This document shows positions 11,753-21,660 of a DNA stretch of 64,000 nt, in pieces. Within the stretch, counting starts at the first letter, position 1, and each line of letters opens with the position of its first letter. The stretch is from Novosphingobium chloroacetimidivorans. Its GTDB lineage: Bacteria > Pseudomonadota > Alphaproteobacteria > Sphingomonadales > Sphingomonadaceae. A program made the translations under genes and the position numbers. The stretch covers positions 248,001-312,000 of the forward strand of contig NZ_JACHLR010000001.1 in the NCBI RefSeq assembly GCF_014204535.1. The letters are read 5' to 3'. The notes beneath the pieces are model-generated. The model was not told the origin of the DNA and made no database searches. It worked only from the letters and a program-made list of their open reading frames with translations.

Positions 11753-12604
11753 ATGCCGAACAGCCCATGGCAGCACAGCCGCAACAGCGCCGTCAGCGAC
11801 GACGTCGACTTCGAGATCAAGGGTCAGGAACTGCAGTTCGTCGAGATCGAGCTCGATCCGGGCGAGAGCGCGGTTGCAGAGGCCGGCGCGATGGTCTGGA
11901 AGGACTCCAGCATCGACATGACCACCGTCTTCGGTGACGGGTCGGCCGATCAGGGTGGCGGCGGCTTCATGGGCAAGCTGCTCGGCGCCGGCAAGCGACT
12001 GGTCACGGGTGAGAGCCTGTTCACCACCGTCTTCACGCACCAGGGCAGCGGCAAGGCCCGGGTCGCGTTCGCCTCTCCGATCCCCGGCTCGATCGTCCCG
12101 CTGCGGCTCGACAGCGTCGGCGGCCGACTGATCTGCCAGAAGGATGCGTTCCTGTGCGCCGCGCGCGGCGTTTCGATCGGCATCCACTTCCAGCAGAAGA
12201 TCATGACCGGCCTGTTCGGCGGCGAAGGCTTCATCATGCAGCGCCTCGACGGAGACGGCTGGGTCTTCGTGCAGATGGGCGGCACCGTGATCGAGCGCGA
12301 GCTGGCGCCGGGCGAGGAACTGCACGTCGACACCGGTTGCGTCGCGGCCTTCACCGCCGACGTCGACTTCGACGTGATCCGCGCCGGCTCGATCAAGTCT
12401 ATGTTCTTCGGCGGCGAAGGCGTGTTCTTCGCGCGGCTGCGCGGACCGGGTAAGGTGTGGATCCAGTCGCTCCCGTTCTCGCGCCTGGCAGGCCGGATGA
12501 TGGCCGCTGCCATGCCGATGGGTGGGCAGAACCGCGGCGAAACCTCGCTGCTGGGTCTCGGCGCTTTGGGCGGGATCGGCGCGATCATCGGTGGCGACGA
12601 CTGA
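11753..12604 (+). CDS. AIM24/TIGR00266 family protein
   Basis: This 283-residue protein starts 14 bp after glmU with a good AAGGAGC ribosome site, so it is probably in the glmU transcript. It has the duplicated beta-fold of the AIM24 family (AGAMVWKDSSIDM, GESLFTTVFT, FGGEGFIMQRL, GGEGVFFARLRGPGKVWIQSLPF). The end is a Gly-rich hydrophobic tail (GLGALGGIGAIIGG). Family function is unknown in bacteria. A link with cell-envelope synthesis is suggested only by position. Confidence 0.88.
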   Translation: MPNSPWQHSRNSAVSDDVDFEIKGQELQFVEIELDPGESAVAEAGAMVWKDSSIDMTTVFGDGSADQGGGGFMGKLLGAGKRLVTGESLFTTVFTHQGSGKARVAFASPIPGSIVPLRLDSVGGRLICQKDAFLCAARGVSIGIHFQQKIMTGLFGGEGFIMQRLDGDGWVFVQMGGTVIERELAPGEELHVDTGCVAAFTADVDFDVIRAGSIKSMFFGGEGVFFARLRGPGKVWIQSLPFSRLAGRMMAAAMPMGGQNRGETSLLGLGALGGIGAIIGGDD

Positions 12605-12615
12605 GGCGATTGTGT

Positions 12616-12638
12616 GTGATATCATGTTATGATATCAC
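12616..12638. promoter_or_regulatory. Perfect palindrome, candidate VapB autoregulatory operator
   Basis: GTGATATCAT and ATGATATCAC form a perfect 10-bp inverted repeat around a GTT spacer. The repeat ends six bases before the antitoxin ATG at 12645. AT-rich in a GC-rich setting, it covers the place where a promoter or ribosome site would be expected. Ribbon-helix-helix antitoxins typically bind such repeats to repress their own operon. No Shine-Dalgarno sequence is seen between it and the ATG. Confidence 0.8.
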
Positions 12639-12644
12639 TGCCCC

Positions 12645-13028
12645 ATGACTCGCATTCTGGCCGACTTGCCCGACGAGGATATCCGCTGGCTCGATGCCCG
12701 CGCGTCCGAGCAGGGCAAGTCGCGCGCGTCCGTTCTGCGTGAGGCGGTGGCGACCTACAAGGCGCAGGCGGAGCCTTCCGATGACAACGACTGGATCAGA
12801 AAAGGTGCCGGCGCTTGGAAGCATCGGACCGATATCGGCGATGCGGTGGAGTGGCAGAGACGCGAAAGCGCAGCAACCACACGTCCTTGGGATTACGCTT
12901 ACGAGGAAATAAGAGCCGAATACCCGGACTTGTTCGACGAGCAGGATGACCGCGAGCACGAGCACTATCGCAAAGTCATGGGCGAAGCAGCCTTCGGACC
13001 GCGCGTCCCCCGGCCCAAGCCATCGTGA
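12645..13028 (+). CDS. Ribbon-helix-helix antitoxin (VapB/CopG-like)
   Basis: The product has 127 residues. The first 45 (RILADLPDEDIRWLDARASEQGKS..., then RASVLREAVATYK) follow the RHH/CopG pattern: a short strand, then two helices for DNA binding. The acidic C-terminal part would wrap the toxin. The stop overlaps the toxin start (GTGA), the usual layout of an antitoxin-toxin pair. At 127 aa it is longer than many VapB proteins. It sits just downstream of a perfect palindrome and interrupts the glmU-glmS neighbourhood. Confidence 0.82.
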   Translation: MTRILADLPDEDIRWLDARASEQGKSRASVLREAVATYKAQAEPSDDNDWIRKGAGAWKHRTDIGDAVEWQRRESAATTRPWDYAYEEIRAEYPDLFDEQDDREHEHYRKVMGEAAFGPRVPRPKPS

Positions 13029-13405
13029 CTTCCTTTGCATTTGACGCCAACATCATCATCGATGCCCTTCTCGATCGCGAGCCGGCGATAGTTGAGCTGG
13101 AGCGTGCCACCGCCGGTGGCGCGCGAGCCTGGGTTAGCCGCATGGCCTGGATCGAGGTTTTGTCGAAGGGAGACGGCCCTGCCGTCCATGCAGCGCAGGA
13201 CTATCTAGCCAACTTCCAGATAGACGAACTCGACGCCGAGATCGCCGCGCGCGCCGCCACCTTGCGCCGCGAGCGGCCGCGCCTACGTACGCCCGACGCC
13301 GTGATCCTCGCCAGCGCGCAAGTGCGTGGACGCATCCTCGTTACACGAAATACCAAGGATTTCCCGGCAGAGATGCCAGGCATCCGCGTACCTTATACTC
13401 TCTAG
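13025..13405 (+). CDS. PIN-domain toxin (VapC-like ribonuclease)
   Basis: The product has 126 residues from GTG 13025, overlapping the antitoxin stop by four bases. It has the acidic residues of the PIN nuclease fold: Asp in FAFDANIIIDALLD, Glu in RMAWIEVLSKG, Asp in RTPDAVILASA, and the terminal VTRNTKDFP motif. VapC toxins are Mg-dependent RNases that cut tRNA or rRNA and arrest growth until neutralised by VapB. It is fully intact. It ends 15 bp before glmS. Confidence 0.9.
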   Translation: MTSFAFDANIIIDALLDREPAIVELERATAGGARAWVSRMAWIEVLSKGDGPAVHAAQDYLANFQIDELDAEIAARAATLRRERPRLRTPDAVILASAQVRGRILVTRNTKDFPAEMPGIRVPYTL

Positions 13406-13420
13406 CGAAAGCAGCTCACC

Positions 13421-15244
13421 ATGTGCGGAATCATCGGCATCGTCGGCAAGGAGGACGTGGCGGACCGGTTGGTCGATGGCCTGCGCCGCATGGAGTACCG
13501 CGGGTACGACAGCGCCGGCGTCTGCACGCTGCATGACGGCGATCTCGTGCGCAGACGCGCGCAGGGCAAGCTGCTCAACCTCGTCAAGGAGCTGGTCGTC
13601 GACCCGGCCCCCGGGACGACCGGCATCGCGCATACCCGCTGGGCCACCCACGGCGCCCCGACTGCGGCCAATGCACACCCGCATGCCACGGGCGAACTGG
13701 CGCTGGTGCACAACGGCATTATCGAGAACTTCAAGCAGCTGCGAGACAGCCTGGAAGCGCGCGGTCGCCGGTTCGAGAGCCAGACCGACACCGAAGTGGT
13801 CGCCCACCTCATCTCCGAACTGGTCGAAGGCGGGCTTTCGCCTCAACAAGCCGTGCGCGAGGCTTTGCCGGAACTCCGCGGCGCCTTCGCCCTGGCGATC
13901 GCCTTCCGACGCTTTCCTGACATGCTGATCGGCGCCCGCCTCGGCTCGCCGCTGGTCGTGGGCTACGGCGACGGCGAAACCTACCTCGGCTCCGACGCCC
14001 TGGCGCTGGCGCCGCTGACCCAGCGCATCAGCTACCTGGAGGAAGGCGACTGGGTGGTAATCACCCGAGATGGCGCGCAAGTCTACGATGCATCGAACCA
14101 TGCCGTGGAGCGCGAGATCGTGTCGTCGGGCGCTTCCGCCGTGGCGATCGAGAAGGGCAACTACCGCCACTTCATGCAGAAGGAGATCTTCGAACAGCCC
14201 ACGGTCGTGGCGCAGACGCTCAACAGCTACGTCCGCCAGGCCGACCAGTCGGTGGCGCTGCCGCAGATCGACTACGATCTCTCCACGATCAACCGCGTGA
14301 CCATCGTCGCGTGCGGCACCAGCTACTACGCCGGCATGGTCGCCAAATACTGGTTCGAGCAGTTCGCGCGGCTGCCGGTCGACATCGATGTCGCCTCCGA
14401 GTTCCGCTACCGGGACCCGGTGCTGGAGCCGGGCGGTCTGGCGCTGTTCATCTCCCAGTCCGGCGAGACGGCCGACACGCTGGCGGCGCTGCGCCACTGC
14501 AAGGCAGCGGGACAGACGATCGCCGTGGTCGTCAACGTGCCGACCAGCTCGATGGCTCGCGAGGCCGACCTGTTGCTGCCCACGCATGCCGGGCCGGAGA
14601 TCGGTGTGGCCTCCACCAAGGCGTTCACCTGCCAGCTTGCCGTGCTGGCCGCGCTTGCCGCGCACCTCGCGGTGCTGCGCGGGCGCATCGATCGCGCAGA
14701 GGAGATCGAGGTGGTCCGCCATCTGGTCGAGGTTCCCTCCTGCCTTAACGCCGCGCTCAACCATGACGAAGAGATCGCGGCCATGGCGCACCTCATCGCA
14801 CCGGCGCGCGACGTGCTCTACCTCGGGCGGGGACCGGATTATCCGCTCGCGCTCGAGGGCGCGTTGAAGTTGAAGGAAATCAGCTACATCCACGCCGAAG
14901 GTTATGCATCGGGCGAGATGAAGCATGGCCCCATCGCCCTCATCGACGAAGCGGTTCCGGTCATCGTCCTGGCGCCTTCGGGGCCGCTGTTCGAGAAGAC
15001 CGTCAGCAACATGCAGGAAGTGCGCGCGCGTGGCGGCAAGGTGGTGCTGATCTCGGACGCGGACGGCATCGCCGAAGCGGGGGAAGGCTGCATAGCGACG
15101 ATCGAGATGCCCAAGGTCCACCCGCTGATCGCGCCGCTGGTCTATGCCGTGCCGGTGCAGCTGCTGGCGTACCACGTGGCCTGCGTGAAGGGCACGGACG
15201 TCGATCAGCCAAGGAACCTGGCGAAGAGCGTGACGGTGGAGTGA
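13421..15244 (+). CDS. glmS: Glutamine-fructose-6-phosphate aminotransferase
   Basis: The product has 607 residues, the expected length. The N-terminal glutaminase starts MCGIIGIVG with the Cys nucleophile at position 2. RWATHG, HNGIIENF and QTDTEV follow. Two SIS sugar-isomerase domains carry CGTSYYAG, SQSGETADTL, STKAFTCQ and the C-terminal KSVTVE. It forms glucosamine-6-phosphate, feeding GlmU. Separation from glmU by a toxin-antitoxin pair is unusual. No glmS ribozyme is apparent in the 15-bp gap. Confidence 0.97.
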   Translation: MCGIIGIVGKEDVADRLVDGLRRMEYRGYDSAGVCTLHDGDLVRRRAQGKLLNLVKELVVDPAPGTTGIAHTRWATHGAPTAANAHPHATGELALVHNGIIENFKQLRDSLEARGRRFESQTDTEVVAHLISELVEGGLSPQQAVREALPELRGAFALAIAFRRFPDMLIGARLGSPLVVGYGDGETYLGSDALALAPLTQRISYLEEGDWVVITRDGAQVYDASNHAVEREIVSSGASAVAIEKGNYRHFMQKEIFEQPTVVAQTLNSYVRQADQSVALPQIDYDLSTINRVTIVACGTSYYAGMVAKYWFEQFARLPVDIDVASEFRYRDPVLEPGGLALFISQSGETADTLAALRHCKAAGQTIAVVVNVPTSSMAREADLLLPTHAGPEIGVASTKAFTCQLAVLAALAAHLAVLRGRIDRAEEIEVVRHLVEVPSCLNAALNHDEEIAAMAHLIAPARDVLYLGRGPDYPLALEGALKLKEISYIHAEGYASGEMKHGPIALIDEAVPVIVLAPSGPLFEKTVSNMQEVRARGGKVVLISDADGIAEAGEGCIATIEMPKVHPLIAPLVYAVPVQLLAYHVACVKGTDVDQPRNLAKSVTVE

Positions 15245-15301
15245 GGCGGGCGCCTGGTGCCCACAGGCCACGCTGAGGACTTAGCTTCGCACCATCTTCT
15301 A

Positions 15302-15454
15302 CGTCATTCCCGCGAAAGCGGGAATCCATCTCCCGAGCCGTCGGTGCGAGCAATGACTTGTCGACAGGAGGCACTTGCGGGAAAACCGCGACGCACTCGC
15401 CGAGCGTTTGCGGACGGGTCTGGAGATGAATTCCCGCTTTCGCGGGAATGACGA
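15302..15454. repeat. REP-like inverted repeat pair between convergent genes
   Basis: One copy at 15302-15333 has core CATTCCCGCGAAAGCGGGAA followed by TCCATCTCC. A second copy in reverse orientation lies at 15422-15454 (GGAGATGAATTCCCGC and on). About 88 bases separate them, so the region could form a long stem. It lies between the convergent glmS and purQ genes, the usual place for REP/BIME elements that stop or stabilise transcripts. Near-identical arms occur at 35935-36024. Confidence 0.88.
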
Positions 15455-15467
15455 CAAAAGGAACCCG

Positions 15468-16148
15468 TCAGGCCCCGACCAAACCCTTGATCGCGCTTTC
15501 GAACAAGGCGCGGCCATCGCTGCCGCCATGCGCCGATTCGATGGCGCGTTCGGGATGCGGCATCATGCCCAGCACATTGCCGGCCTGGTTCAGGATGCCC
15601 GCGATAGACCGAGCCGAGCCGTTCACGTCCTCGGCATAGCGGAACGCGACGCGGCCCTCGCCTTCCAGGCGATCGAGCGTCTCGTCGTCGGCGTAGAAGT
15701 TGCCATCGTGATGCGCGACGGGCAGGCGAACCGTCTGACCGGCTTCGTACCCGGCGGTAAACAGCGTCTGCGTGTTCTCGACCACCAGCGGCACTTCGCG
15801 ACAGACGAAGCGGATGCCGGAGTTGCGCAGCAGCGCGCCCGGCAGCAAGCCGCTCTCGGTCAACACCTGAAAGCCATTGCACACGCCCAGCACCGGCACG
15901 CCGCGATCCGCCGCCTCGATCACCGCACGCATCACCGGCGATCGCGAGGCGATGGCACCGCAGCGCAGATAATCACCGTACGAGAAGCCGCCCGGCACAC
16001 CGATGAAGTCGAGGTGCTCCGGCAATTCGGCATCGCCGTGCCAGACGCGCAGCGATGCGGCTCCCGAGACTTTCTCCAACGCATCGGCCATGTCCCGGTC
16101 GCAGTTGGAGCCGGGAAACGTGATCACCGCGCCGCGAAAGCTGCTCAT
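15468..16148 (-). CDS. purQ: FGAM synthase glutaminase subunit
   Basis: The product has 226 residues from ATG 16148. It is a class-I glutamine amidotransferase: [13 protein letters not shown] at the start, [15 protein letters not shown], the nucleophile Cys in GVCNGFQVL, and the catalytic His-Glu in MMPHPERA. With PurS and PurL it supplies ammonia to make FGAM in purine synthesis. Its start overlaps the purS stop by four bases (ATGA), so translation is coupled. purL is not in the window. Confidence 0.96.
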   Translation of the reverse strand: MSSFRGAVITFPGSNCDRDMADALEKVSGAASLRVWHGDAELPEHLDFIGVPGGFSYGDYLRCGAIASRSPVMRAVIEAADRGVPVLGVCNGFQVLTESGLLPGALLRNSGIRFVCREVPLVVENTQTLFTAGYEAGQTVRLPVAHHDGNFYADDETLDRLEGEGRVAFRYAEDVNGSARSIAGILNQAGNVLGMMPHPERAIESAHGGSDGRALFESAIKGLVGA

Positions 16149-16381
16149 GCGGCGACCTTCTCGATACGGTAGTTCTCGATCACCATGTTGGCGAGAAGCT
16201 TGCGGCACATGTCGTCGAGCGCGTCGTCGGACATGCCTTCGTCCACATCCAGCTCGATCAAACGACCGGCGCGCACGTCGTTGACGCCCGAGAAGCCGAG
16301 TCCCTCCAGCGAGTGGTGGATCGCCCGCCCCTGCGGATCGAGCACACCGGGCTTCAGGCTGACATGGACACGCACTTTCAT
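16145..16381 (-). CDS. purS: FGAM synthase subunit PurS
   Basis: This 78-residue protein starts at [21 protein letters not shown], the signature of PurS. It contains LEGLGF and the [20 protein letters not shown] helix. PurS bridges PurL and PurQ in the three-subunit FGAM synthase of alphaproteobacteria and Gram-positives. It overlaps purQ by four bases. A longer frame to 16603 is only the shadow of the divergent SDR gene. Confidence 0.96.
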   Translation of the reverse strand: MKVRVHVSLKPGVLDPQGRAIHHSLEGLGFSGVNDVRAGRLIELDVDEGMSDDALDDMCRKLLANMVIENYRIEKVAA

Positions 16382-16518
16382 CGCCGGGCCTTTCGCATTG
16401 GCGCAAGATTGCGCCCGCCTATGCCCCCGGCTGCGATTCGGGGCAAGGCGTGCGCCCGCTTTGCGCCCACGCGCTTTGCAATTGAACCGCACACCCTTGC
16501 ATGCCATCCCGGGCGGAC

Positions 16519-17427
16519 ATGGACATTCGCTTCGACGATCAGGTCGCCATCGTGACGGGCGCAGGCAATGGCCTCGGCCGTGCCTATGCGCTGGAACTGG
16601 CACGGCGCGGCGCCAGGGTCATGGTGAACGACCTGGGTGCAGCGCGCGATGGTACCGGGCGATCCGATGCGGCCGAGTCCGTCGCGAACGAAATTCGTGA
16701 GCTTGGCGGCGAGGCTCTCGCGGATGGCAGCGACGTTTCCGACTTCGCGCAGATGGAAGCGCTCGCCGCCCGCGTCATGGAGGCCTGGGGCGGCATCCAC
16801 GTCCTGATCAACAACGCCGGCATCCTGCGCGATCGCACCTTCGCCAAGATGGAGCCGAACGACTTCGAAGCCGTGATCCGCGTCCATCTGCTCGGCAGCG
16901 CGTTCGCCACCAAGGCGGTGTGGAACGTGATGCGCGAGCAGCGCTACGGCCGGGTGCTGATGACGACCTCCGCCTCGGGCATGGGCGGCAACTTCGGCCA
17001 GGCCAACTATGGCGCGGCCAAGCTGGGCGTGGTGGGCCTTGCCAACACGCTGCGGCTGGAAGGCGCCAAGTACGGCATCCGGGTCAACAGCATCGCGCCC
17101 GCGGCGGGCACGCGCATGACCGAGGACATCTTTCCCAATAGCGCCTTCGATGCTTTCAGTGTCGAGCACGTCGTCCCGGCGGCGTTGTTCCTGGTCAGCA
17201 AGGACGCGCCCAACGGCGAGATCGTCAGCGCCGGCGCCGGCGTGGTGCAAGGCGGCTGGGTGACGATGGGTGATGGCGTGCTTCTGCGGCCGGAAGAGCG
17301 CTCGGTCGAAGGCGTCGCGGCAGCGTGGGAGCGGATTGCCGCACAGGGGCCCGGCCAACCGGTGCACAACGGGCTGGAGCAGGCCCACCACATGCTCGCG
17401 CTGCTGGGTCGAGCGCGCGAGAGCTAG
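16519..17427 (+). CDS. SDR family oxidoreductase, MFE-2/3-hydroxyacyl-CoA dehydrogenase-like
   Basis: The product has 302 residues from ATG 16519 (GGGCGG just upstream); ATG 16501 is an alternative six codons earlier. The nucleotide-binding motif is [10 protein letters not shown], with NNAG ([10 protein letters not shown]), the catalytic Ser in TTSASGMGG, and Tyr/Lys in YGAAK. The [13 protein letters not shown] loop and the extended C-terminus resemble the dehydrogenase part of peroxisomal multifunctional enzyme 2. An acyl-CoA substrate is therefore likely but unproven. It is divergent from purS. Confidence 0.88.
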   Translation: MDIRFDDQVAIVTGAGNGLGRAYALELARRGARVMVNDLGAARDGTGRSDAAESVANEIRELGGEALADGSDVSDFAQMEALAARVMEAWGGIHVLINNAGILRDRTFAKMEPNDFEAVIRVHLLGSAFATKAVWNVMREQRYGRVLMTTSASGMGGNFGQANYGAAKLGVVGLANTLRLEGAKYGIRVNSIAPAAGTRMTEDIFPNSAFDAFSVEHVVPAALFLVSKDAPNGEIVSAGAGVVQGGWVTMGDGVLLRPEERSVEGVAAAWERIAAQGPGQPVHNGLEQAHHMLALLGRARES

Positions 17428-17431
17428 GGCC

Positions 17432-17797
17432 TCAATCCTCGACCACCTTGAGCAGACGACGCTCCAAGGGGACCAGTACGCCGGCAAGTTCATGACCGCG
17501 CTTCAGGACCTGGCCTGCCTCGCCGAACAGCGTCCACATGCCCTGCTTGCCACGCAACGCCGGGCGCTTCTCGATGCGCGCCTGAGGACGCTCGGCCGCG
17601 CGGCGAAAGGCAGAAAAGTTGGCGGCATCGCGGCCAAAATCCATGGCGTAGTCGCGCCACTGCCCTGCCGCGACCATGCGGCCGTAGAGGTCGAGGATAC
17701 GCTGCAGCTCGGCGCGATCGAAGCCGACCTGCTCGGCCCGGCTGCCTGGAAAGGCGATGACGTTGGCGCCCGGTGGTCCGGCTGCAGGTGAAGCCAT
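17432..17797 (-). CDS. DUF2794 family protein
   Basis: This 121-residue protein has the family pattern: VGFDRAELQRILDLYGRMVAAGQWRDY is broken here as FDRAELQRILDLYGRM, then QWRDYAMDFG, FSAFRRAAERPQARIEKRP, and a final LxPLERRLLKVVE. DUF2794 is a short cytoplasmic protein widespread in alphaproteobacteria with no known role. It lies seven bases downstream of cysE on the same strand. Its stop is close to the convergent SDR stop. Confidence 0.88.
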   Translation of the reverse strand: MASPAAGPPGANVIAFPGSRAEQVGFDRAELQRILDLYGRMVAAGQWRDYAMDFGRDAANFSAFRRAAERPQARIEKRPALRGKQGMWTLFGEAGQVLKRGHELAGVLVPLERRLLKVVED

Positions 17798-17804
17798 CGC
17801 GCGA

Positions 17805-18506
17805 TCAGGTACCCGTCATGTTCGTGGAAGCCTGCTCCTGCGCCGAGGCATGCTCCAGCAGCAAGCCCACCTGTTCACGCAAGCGTGCCACCTCGGCCTC
17901 GAGCAGCTCGACGCGCTGCACGCCCGAGGGCTCGCACGGCTCCTTGCACGGGGTGCCGTAGGGCATAAATTCCTTGGCCCAGGTTTCGGCGGCGACCAGA
18001 GTGGAGCGTGCCTTCACGCCGATCATCGTCGCGCCTTCGGGCACGTCTTCCGTCACGACGGCGCTGGCGCCGATCCGCGCACGGCGACCGACGGTGATCG
18101 GCCCGAGGATCTGCGCACCCGAGCCGAGGATCACGTTGTCCTCAAGGGTTGGGTGGCGCTTGCCGGCCTTGCCGTTGGTGGGATTGGTGCCGCCCAGAGT
18201 CACGCCCTGGTAGATCGTCACGTTGTCGCCGATCACCGCGGTTTCGCCGATGACCGAAAAGCCGTGGTCGATGAAGAAGTTGCGGCCGATAGTGGCGCCT
18301 GGATGGATGTCGATCGCGGTGAACATGCGCGACATGTGGTTGATCGCGCGCGCCAGGAAGAACAGCCGCGCCTTGAACAGGCGGTGCGCGACCTTGTGCC
18401 AGAACAGCGCCCAGACGCCAGGGTACAGCAGCACCTCCCAACGCGAACGCGGTGCGGGATCGCGCGCGACGATGGAGTCGAGGTAGCGGATCAGATCCTT
18501 CAGCAT
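17805..18506 (-). CDS. cysE: Serine O-acetyltransferase
   Basis: The product has 233 residues from ATG 18506, with AGGAG upstream; a 12-residue extension to 18542 is unlikely. The helical N-terminus leads into a left-handed beta-helix ([57 protein letters not shown]). It acetylates serine to O-acetylserine for cysteine synthesis. The shortened N-terminus and [12 protein letters not shown] segment resemble the EpsC/SrpH subgroup. A heptad-like C-terminus ([19 protein letters not shown]) follows, perhaps an extra coiled coil. Confidence 0.93.
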   Translation of the reverse strand: MLKDLIRYLDSIVARDPAPRSRWEVLLYPGVWALFWHKVAHRLFKARLFFLARAINHMSRMFTAIDIHPGATIGRNFFIDHGFSVIGETAVIGDNVTIYQGVTLGGTNPTNGKAGKRHPTLEDNVILGSGAQILGPITVGRRARIGASAVVTEDVPEGATMIGVKARSTLVAAETWAKEFMPYGTPCKEPCEPSGVQRVELLEAEVARLREQVGLLLEHASAQEQASTNMTGT

Positions 18507-18552
18507 CGCCCCGTTTCTCCTACCAAACGCATTGCGGCGCAACCTGCACGGG

Positions 18553-19164
18553 TCAGGTTGCGTTACGGGCGGCCCCTGTAGTCTCGTTCACCGCATCGCG
18601 CCAGATCGATAACGTCGGTGCGTGCTTGCGTTCCAGACTGAGCCGGTCGATCGCTTCGACCAGCCGCTCGGCGCCCAGATGGCTACGCTCGGCCCTGGGT
18701 ACAAGGTAGCCGATCGCCGCGGGATCGAGCACCAGCCCGCGCATCTCGGCGTGGATCGCGAGCAGCTCGGCCATCATCGCCTCGTCCGGCGCGGCGATGC
18801 GCAGCGGCAGGGCAGCGCCCATACGCGAGGCGAGGTCGGGCAAGGCGATCCGCCATTCGCCCGGCGGCGCAGCGGTGACCACCAGCAGCGGCCGGCCGCT
18901 TTCCTGCGCACGGTTCCAGCGGTGGAAGACCTCGGCCTCGGCCATACGGTCCGCATCGTCGAGTACGTCCCCGCCGCCGCTCTCGCCGAACCATCGGGCA
19001 AGGAGCGACTTGCCCGAGCGTGGCTCGCCCGAGAGCACGGCGGTGCGGAAGGGCCAGCGCGAGGGATCGCGCAAGGCCTCCACGACTGACGCGTTGGCGT
19101 TGCCGACCACGATGCGCGGTGCGCCGCTTCCGGTGAGCGTCAATGGCAGAGCGATCTGGCGCAT
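18553..19164 (-). CDS. hdaA: DnaA inactivator, HdaA-type AAA+ protein
   Basis: This 203-residue protein begins MRQIALPL, matching the clamp-binding QxxLPL motif that tethers Hda to the DNA polymerase sliding clamp. A truncated AAA+ domain follows with Walker [15 protein letters not shown] as Walker B, and the arginine-containing LASRM sensor. In Caulobacter HdaA stimulates hydrolysis of DnaA-ATP and prevents over-initiation. It follows the DUF2066-like membrane gene after 13 bases, a common sphingomonad arrangement. Confidence 0.87.
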   Translation of the reverse strand: MRQIALPLTLTGSGAPRIVVGNANASVVEALRDPSRWPFRTAVLSGEPRSGKSLLARWFGESGGGDVLDDADRMAEAEVFHRWNRAQESGRPLLVVTAAPPGEWRIALPDLASRMGAALPLRIAAPDEAMMAELLAIHAEMRGLVLDPAAIGYLVPRAERSHLGAERLVEAIDRLSLERKHAPTLSIWRDAVNETTGAARNAT

Positions 19165-19177
19165 GGCCGGACGCGCC

Positions 19178-20470
19178 TTAGCGGCTGATCCTGAGCACGC
19201 TGCCGCTCGCCGCGACCTTCCAGCCGCGCGCCTGCAGCGCCGAAACCAGCGCACCCTGCCCGCCGGAGACTGCAACGCGCATCACCGAAATGCCGCCGAT
19301 CGCCAGACTAGTGGTCGCGGCATTCTGCACACCGGGCGCGCCGCGCACGGCTGAGAGCGCTGCGTCCACCGCCGCGGCATCTGGAGACGCGAACTGCACC
19401 GTCACCGTCTGCACTCCGGCCTGCGCGACGGGTTCCGGCGTGATCGTAGGAGCGGCCGAGGGCGCGGTCGGCGCAGGGCGCGGTGCCTTGTCGACATCGC
19501 GCTCCATCAACCGCGTCCGCAACTCGGCCAGCGCATTGTCGAAGGCGATGCGGCCGCTGAGAAGCGTCGGATCGGGCATGAGCTCGCCTCGGATCAGCGC
19601 ATCGCGGTAGATGCCGTCGATCCGCTCCACCGCTTTTGCCAGCATCTGCGGCACCGCCTCGTCGTTGCGGACGCTCATGGTGAAGGTCTGCAAAACCTTG
19701 CTGTCGGGCCCATAGCGCGCGGTGAAGGTGCCGCGCACGGGTCCGCCGGGCCACTGCCGCTCCAGCCTGGCAACAGGCACGACCACGTCGGCCGCGTTGA
19801 ACTGGTCGAGGATGTTGCGCCACCACAGGCGGCTGCGTCGGCCAGGCTGCCCAGCGGTGAGGATCAGCGATTCGCCGCCCGAGCCCGCAGGCCGCACGTA
19901 GTCGACCGGGCTGGCGGAGGCCTGGAACTCGGCCCAGGCCTTCTGCCAGGCGCCGCGCACCTCGAAGACCTGGCGCACACCGCCGGAGTAGAGCACCGGG
20001 ATTACCAGCATGGGTGCCGAGTGGACCCCGCCACCCTCACCGCCGCCGACGTACTGGCCGGCTTTGGTGCGATCGAAGATGACGCCGAGCCGGGCCACGT
20101 AGCGATGCGGGCCGATCTGCTCGCGTTCGATCACCACGGAGGAAACCATCGCGTCGATCGCCTCGATCGGCATGGCCGGGCCGTTGAGCTTTTCCCACGC
20201 CTTCTTCTCGGCCTGCTTCCAGCCCTCGACCCGCGCTTCCGCTCCGGTCTTGCCGGTGACGTCGACGACGATGCCGTTGACCTGGATGTCGACCGAGTTG
20301 GCCACCGGCAGGATGCCGCGGTCACCCTCCACCTGGGCGATCAGTCGCGAGGCGCCGAACGCCACGACGCCCAGCAGCGCCGCCGCACCGATCGCCAGCC
20401 CTGCCCGGCCCCGTGGCCCGGCCTGGAGAATGCGCGCACGCAGGTTTGTGGGGGAAAGTGCGGTGGTCAT
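19178..20470 (-). CDS. Membrane-anchored DUF2066/heavy-metal-associated-domain-like protein
   Basis: The product has 430 residues from ATG 20470. One transmembrane segment (about residues 22-43, [19 protein letters not shown]) anchors a large, presumably periplasmic, part. Residues 60-140 ([27 protein letters not shown] broken: [15 protein letters not shown]) resemble DUF2066. The last 75 residues have a ferredoxin-like pattern like a heavy-metal-associated domain, but without the CxxC metal motif. Function is unknown. It is probably co-transcribed with hdaA and divergent from purM. Confidence 0.7.
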   Translation of the reverse strand: MTTALSPTNLRARILQAGPRGRAGLAIGAAALLGVVAFGASRLIAQVEGDRGILPVANSVDIQVNGIVVDVTGKTGAEARVEGWKQAEKKAWEKLNGPAMPIEAIDAMVSSVVIEREQIGPHRYVARLGVIFDRTKAGQYVGGGEGGGVHSAPMLVIPVLYSGGVRQVFEVRGAWQKAWAEFQASASPVDYVRPAGSGGESLILTAGQPGRRSRLWWRNILDQFNAADVVVPVARLERQWPGGPVRGTFTARYGPDSKVLQTFTMSVRNDEAVPQMLAKAVERIDGIYRDALIRGELMPDPTLLSGRIAFDNALAELRTRLMERDVDKAPRPAPTAPSAAPTITPEPVAQAGVQTVTVQFASPDAAAVDAALSAVRGAPGVQNAATTSLAIGGISVMRVAVSGGQGALVSALQARGWKVAASGSVLRISR

Positions 20471-20541
20471 TGTGGAAGCCGCGCGCCTTTTGCCCAAACG
20501 CCGATGGAAATCCAAGCGGTAAAGCGTTAGGCGCGCTCCCC

Positions 20542-21657
20542 ATGTCCGACGAACCCGCGCAGAGCAGCCCCGAAACCCGCTACAGCTACGCCCAGGCAGG
20601 CGTTTCGATCGCCGCCGGCAACGCGCTGGTGAAAGCGATCGCGCCGTTGGCCAAGGCGACCGCCCGCCCCGGCGCGGACGCCGAACTTGGCGGTTTCGGC
20701 GGCTTCTTCGACTTGCGTGCGGCCGGCTATTCCGATCCGCTGCTGGTCGCCGCCAACGACGGTGTGGGCACGAAAGTCAAGTTGGCGATCGACCATGATC
20801 GGCATGACCAGATCGGCATCGACTTGGTCGCCATGTGCGTCAACGACCTGATCGTTCAGGGCGCCGAGCCGCTGTTCTTCCTGGACTATTTCGCCACAGG
20901 CAAGCTGGAGAACGGCATTGCCGAGCGCGTGGTCGCCGGTATTGCCGAAGGCTGCCGCATCGCCGGGTGCGCGCTCATCGGCGGCGAGACGGCGGAGATG
21001 CCGGGCATGTACGCGGCAGGCGACTACGACCTTGCCGGCTTCTGCGTCGGCGCGGTGGAGCGCGGGCAGCAGCTGACCGGCGACAAGGTGGCCGAGGGCG
21101 ATGTGCTGCTGGGTCTCGCCTCGTCGGGCGTGCACTCGAACGGCTACTCGCTCGTCCGGCGCCTCGCCGCGGACAAGGGCTGGAAGCTGGACCGTCCGGC
21201 GCTGTTCGATAGCGATGTCCTGCTGATCGAGGCGCTGATCGCGCCCACGCGCATCTATGTGAAGAGCCTGCTGCCGCTGGTCCGCTCCGGCAAGATCCAC
21301 GCGCTGGCGCACATTACCGGCGGTGGCCTGCTGGAGAACATTCCGCGCGTGCTGCCCGAGGGGCTGCGCGCGCATGTCGATGCCGATGCCTGGGAGCAGC
21401 CGCGGCTGATGGCGTTCCTGCAAGCGCAAGGTCATATCGAGCCCGCCGAGATGGCGCGCACCTTCAACTGCGGCGTGGGCATGGTTCTGTCGGTCGCGCC
21501 CGAACACGTCTCCGGTGTGACCGCCGATCTGGAGCAGGCCGGCGAGACGGTGTTCAGGATCGGCGAGATCCGGGCCGGTCAGCGCGGGTGCACGGTCAGT
21601 GGGAGCGCGGAAACCTGGTCCGCCCGCGAGCCCTGGAGCGCCGGGCACGACGCCTGA
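20542..21657 (+). CDS. purM: Phosphoribosylformylglycinamidine cyclo-ligase (AIR synthetase)
   Basis: The product has 371 residues from ATG 20542. It carries the PurM signatures [54 protein letters not shown] and [15 protein letters not shown]. It closes the imidazole ring of purines using ATP. It is divergent from the hdaA operon, with a 71-bp shared gap. Its stop is three bases from the stop of the convergent AI-2E transporter gene. Confidence 0.97.
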   Translation: MSDEPAQSSPETRYSYAQAGVSIAAGNALVKAIAPLAKATARPGADAELGGFGGFFDLRAAGYSDPLLVAANDGVGTKVKLAIDHDRHDQIGIDLVAMCVNDLIVQGAEPLFFLDYFATGKLENGIAERVVAGIAEGCRIAGCALIGGETAEMPGMYAAGDYDLAGFCVGAVERGQQLTGDKVAEGDVLLGLASSGVHSNGYSLVRRLAADKGWKLDRPALFDSDVLLIEALIAPTRIYVKSLLPLVRSGKIHALAHITGGGLLENIPRVLPEGLRAHVDADAWEQPRLMAFLQAQGHIEPAEMARTFNCGVGMVLSVAPEHVSGVTADLEQAGETVFRIGEIRAGQRGCTVSGSAETWSAREPWSAGHDA

Positions 21658-21660
21658 CGT

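Noticed and set aside
13283..15271. 662-codon frame antisense to glmS
   Set aside because: Shadow of glmS; no recognisable protein features.
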